The notes below the pieces were generated by a model that searched no databases, was not told the origin of the DNA, and saw only the letters and a list, made by a program, of their open reading frames with translations. From the NCBI GenBank assembly GCA_914767715.1, contig OU612074.1, positions 4,417,501-4,481,500 of the forward strand: a DNA stretch of 64,000 bases. The letters are read 5' to 3'. Positions 61,454-64,000 of this stretch are shown here, piece by piece (the stretch's first letter is position 1; every line of letters starts with the position of its first letter). The stretch comes from Membranipora membranacea. Lineage: Eukaryota > Bryozoa > Gymnolaemata > Cheilostomatida > Membraniporidae. Made by a program: the position numbers and the translations under genes.

Positions 61454-61554
61454 CTAGAAATAGAATAAAACCACAAAATGGTCAAATACGTGACAACATG
61501 GCTAAAAACTATTAACCAAACCCGAAACATGGTACATAGTGCCTCGTGTAATAG

Positions 61555-63741
61555 TTACAGGTTCATTCTTTTTACCGGTTTCACAGATCTACCCGATCTC
61601 GTGGTTCTCCTTGTCTCTGGTGGGTCCTGCGTCCTATCTAGAGACTGCCTGACTTCTATCCTCTTCGTTGAAGGCACTGGTACTGCCTCACAGAACGAGG
61701 TTCCTGTACTCCTGTCGGGCTGTGGACACAGAGCTTCCTGTTTAACTGCTGGAGTTGCATATGACAGAACCTGATGGGGTACATCTGGCAACACAGGAGG
61801 TAACACTTTCTGGTGGGGTACCTCAGACTCTGTGCTCTCTGGTGATTGCAGTGCTGTATGTGGTATATCTGGCGCGATCTGACGTCTGTTCCGTCTAAGA
61901 ATTTGACCGTTTTCCTTCTGAAGAGCCACTTCTCTTCCTGAGACGGCTACTACTGTAGACGAACATGGTTTAGCTCCTGGATCATTTAGTGTGACTCTAT
62001 CTCCAACCTGAACCTCTGACCTGATCTTCACTCTATATCTCCGGTTGTACTGATCCGACTGCTTGTTTCGATACCTGGCTTCAAAATCTTTGAGTCCTTT
62101 CAGGTTTACCTGTTTCTCCGCCAGAATACCCATACTGTTTAAACCTCGCCCCATCAGCAGCTGGGCAGGAGAGTACCCATTCTGTAACGGAGCATCTCTG
62201 TAACATAGAAGAGCTTGGTCTATTTTCTCATTCTTCTTGATTAGCTTCTTGAAGGTTTGTACCCCTCTCTCTGCTTCACCATTTGATTGAGAATATTTAG
62301 GAGAACTGGTACGGTGTAAGATATTCCATTGGTCCATTAATTGCCTAAATTTCTCAGACACAAACTGAGGACCGTTATCACTGATGACGGAATTCGGAAT
62401 TCCAAACAGCGAGAACACCTTCTTTATTGTGCGGCACACAGTTTCTGCAGTCGTGTCAGAAAGCTTCTCTGCAATCAGATATCGACTGAAATAGTCCATG
62501 ATAACTAGATAATCATTACCCCTCTCCTCCACTGTACAAAGATCCATTCCGATCTGCCACCACGGGCGTTCAGGAAAAGGCACGGATACCAGAGGCTCTC
62601 TTGGTTGAGATCGATATTTCAAACATGTAGCACATGTTTTAACTAGCTCTCTAATTTCTGTAGTTAGACCAGGCCACCATACCAGATCTTTAGCTCTCTC
62701 CAAACATTTTGATTCTCCCAGATGTCCCGCGTGTATATCCTTCAGTACCTGTTGCCTTTCTAAGAGCGGAATGAACACCCTGTTGTTATAAAACACTAGA
62801 TCCCCCGCTTCTGTTAGACATTCCTTGAATGTGTAGATATTCTTAACAAACTGCGGACACTGCTTATACTCAGGCCAACCATACTGTATATACCGCTTAA
62901 TTTGCTGACAAACCGTATCATTGAGTGTAGAGAACTGGAGTTGTCTTCTGCGAGTCTCCGACATCGGTAGATCTTCTACCATCTCCGATATATCTAGTTC
63001 ATCCAGTTGAACCGTATCACTCTTTGGACAGGGTGCTCTGCTTAATGCATCGGCAATCAATAACTTCTCCCCTGGAGTATATCTTATGGAATAGCAGAAT
63101 TTCATCATCCTAAGCCTGAACCTCTGCACCCGCATAGGTAGCTTTGCCAATTCCATTTTAGATAGGATGCTGATAAGAGGTTTGTGGTCTGTCTCTACTT
63201 GAAATTTTCTACCTGCTAAATAGTAATAAAACTTTTCCGCAGCCCAACAGATTGCCAGCGCCTCCTTTTCAATTTGAGCATACCTTTGTTCTGTTTCACT
63301 GAGAGCTCTCGATGCGTAAGCAATCGGTTTGAGACCCTCTTCTGTTTTCTGAAATAAGGCAGCCCCCAATCCATAGGAGGACGCATCTGTCGATAAAAGA
63401 GTGTCTGCTTCAAGGGAGAATGGCGACAGCACCGGTGCAGAAGCTAAATTTTGTTTCATCTTCTCATATTCGAGAGCCATGTCGCCATTCCAAGTCCAGT
63501 TGTCTTTATTTTCTTTCTTCAGCAGCTGCCTGAGCTGTACTGAGTCACTTGCTAAACTCGGAGAGAATTTACCTAAATAGTTCACCATCCCAAAAAATCT
63601 TTTGAGATCTTTGACCTTTTTCGGGGGAGGAAACTCCTGAATTGCTCTTATCTTTTCTGCATCCGCATGAATGCCTTGAGCATCAATGACATGTCCTAGA
63701 AATGTAATTCTGCTCTGAAAAAAACTCGCATTTTTCTTCAT
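61555..63741 (-). CDS. pol: Ty3/gypsy Pol: RT end, RNase H and integrase
   Basis: 728 codons read on the minus strand. Order: end of RT thumb (FLGHVIDAQG), RNase H (TDASSYGLGAALFQ; RALSETEQRYAQIEKEALA; TDHKPLISIL), integrase HHCC zinc finger (HAGHLGESKCL... CATCLKY), DDE core (first D in GMDLCTVEE or DYFSRY, second in SDNGPQFVS, E in NGEAERG) and a C-terminal GPY-like/basic tail ending TRSGRSVKPVKRMNL. The catalytic motifs are present. It starts in the frame after a one-base break in a T run (63714-63720), so the upstream RT part is in a separate frame. Resembles elements annotated as K02A2.6-like. Confidence 0.9.
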   Translation of the reverse strand: MKKNASFFQSRITFLGHVIDAQGIHADAEKIRAIQEFPPPKKVKDLKRFFGMVNYLGKFSPSLASDSVQLRQLLKKENKDNWTWNGDMALEYEKMKQNLASAPVLSPFSLEADTLLSTDASSYGLGAALFQKTEEGLKPIAYASRALSETEQRYAQIEKEALAICWAAEKFYYYLAGRKFQVETDHKPLISILSKMELAKLPMRVQRFRLRMMKFCYSIRYTPGEKLLIADALSRAPCPKSDTVQLDELDISEMVEDLPMSETRRRQLQFSTLNDTVCQQIKRYIQYGWPEYKQCPQFVKNIYTFKECLTEAGDLVFYNNRVFIPLLERQQVLKDIHAGHLGESKCLERAKDLVWWPGLTTEIRELVKTCATCLKYRSQPREPLVSVPFPERPWWQIGMDLCTVEERGNDYLVIMDYFSRYLIAEKLSDTTAETVCRTIKKVFSLFGIPNSVISDNGPQFVSEKFRQLMDQWNILHRTSSPKYSQSNGEAERGVQTFKKLIKKNEKIDQALLCYRDAPLQNGYSPAQLLMGRGLNSMGILAEKQVNLKGLKDFEARYRNKQSDQYNRRYRVKIRSEVQVGDRVTLNDPGAKPCSSTVVAVSGREVALQKENGQILRRNRRQIAPDIPHTALQSPESTESEVPHQKVLPPVLPDVPHQVLSYATPAVKQEALCPQPDRSTGTSFCEAVPVPSTKRIEVRQSLDRTQDPPETRRTTRSGRSVKPVKRMNL

Positions 63742-64000
63742 TCAGAGTAACCCCGGCCCTACTCAGTCTATTCAGCACCTCTTCTATTTTAGCTTTCTGC
63801 GACTCTTCATCTTCTGAATGAATTAGGATGTCATCCATTTGACAAACAATCCCTTCTATGCCCTCCAATATCCTCTGCATTTCACGTGAGAATATTTCAG
63901 GAGCTATCGATATTCCGAATGGAAGCCTGCAACACAGGTATCTTCCAAAAGGAGTAATAAATGTACTTAGTGCTTGGGATTCTTTTGACAGCTTCATCTG
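63683..64000 (-). pseudogene. pol: Ty3/gypsy reverse transcriptase, partial and frameshifted
   Basis: The minus strand encodes the RT palm: FITPFGRYLCCRLPFGIS, APEIFSREMQRIL and the catalytic box QMDDILIH (YxDD-like with Gln in place of Tyr/Val). It continues off the window edge, so gag, protease and the RT start are not visible. The frame is lost near 63717 by an apparent extra base in a homopolymer; the break may be real or a sequencing error. Confidence 0.85.

Noticed and set aside
61478-61774. Plus-strand ORF of 98 codons opposite the Pol C-terminus
   Set aside because: Shadow of the integrase reading frame on the other strand; no motif.

Overview
The window is AT-rich nuclear DNA from a metazoan, probably a non-vertebrate; I cannot name the species. 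The evidence is many short exons with GT..AG introns of a few hundred bases, a recognisable translation initiation factor eIF4G, RING/TRIM exons, tRNA-derived SINEs, LINE 3' ends, hAT, Harbinger-like and CACTA-like elements, and a Ty3/gypsy retrotransposon. There is no prokaryotic gene organisation.

The backbone is a locally amplified eIF4G locus whose domains are divided among partial copies. Copy A (about 2.3-18.2 kb) has the Q/P-rich N-terminal eIF4G exons, then a RING/B-box/coiled-coil (TRIM-like) exon series, then the three exons of the eIF4G C-terminal W2 domain, but no MIF4G or MA3. Copy B (27,946-37,457) starts with a different RING exon and reads through MIF4G, MA3 and W2 in 17 exons; all junction phases agree and I find no stop, giving 1010 codons from the ATG at 27,966. 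Copy C (47,954-55,972) repeats the RING and MIF4G exons but lacks the MA3 exons, and its W2 exon is cut at an 8-bp microhomology junction. Partial copy D (55,930-60,276) begins at that junction and repeats the second N-terminal exon and its minisatellite. The locus looks like serial tandem duplication with domain loss, which may have produced RING-eIF4G and TRIM-W2 chimeric genes.

Between the copies (18.4-27.9 kb and 37.5-47.9 kb) lie non-coding paralogous modules in two to six copies, called Z, Y and R1 here. They carry a decayed hAT transposase gene of the KIAA1586/ZNF862-like type (21.2-24.0 kb) and several small transposons. Because the modules are paralogous, several insertions have an unfilled site in a sister copy, which defines their ends and target-site duplications.

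Two 60-bp minisatellite arrays (4.44-5.57 kb and 57.5-60.28 kb) are paralogous; the second is expanded and has a higher-order repeat. It is interrupted by the LTR of a minus-strand Ty3/gypsy element (60,277 to the window end). That element encodes RT, RNase H and integrase. In the env position, between integrase and the polypurine tract, it carries an extra ORF resembling an SGNH/GDSL hydrolase.

All gene models were read by eye from the sequence. Transcription, exact splice sites and copy number (true tandem copies versus unmerged haplotypes in an assembly) cannot be decided here.
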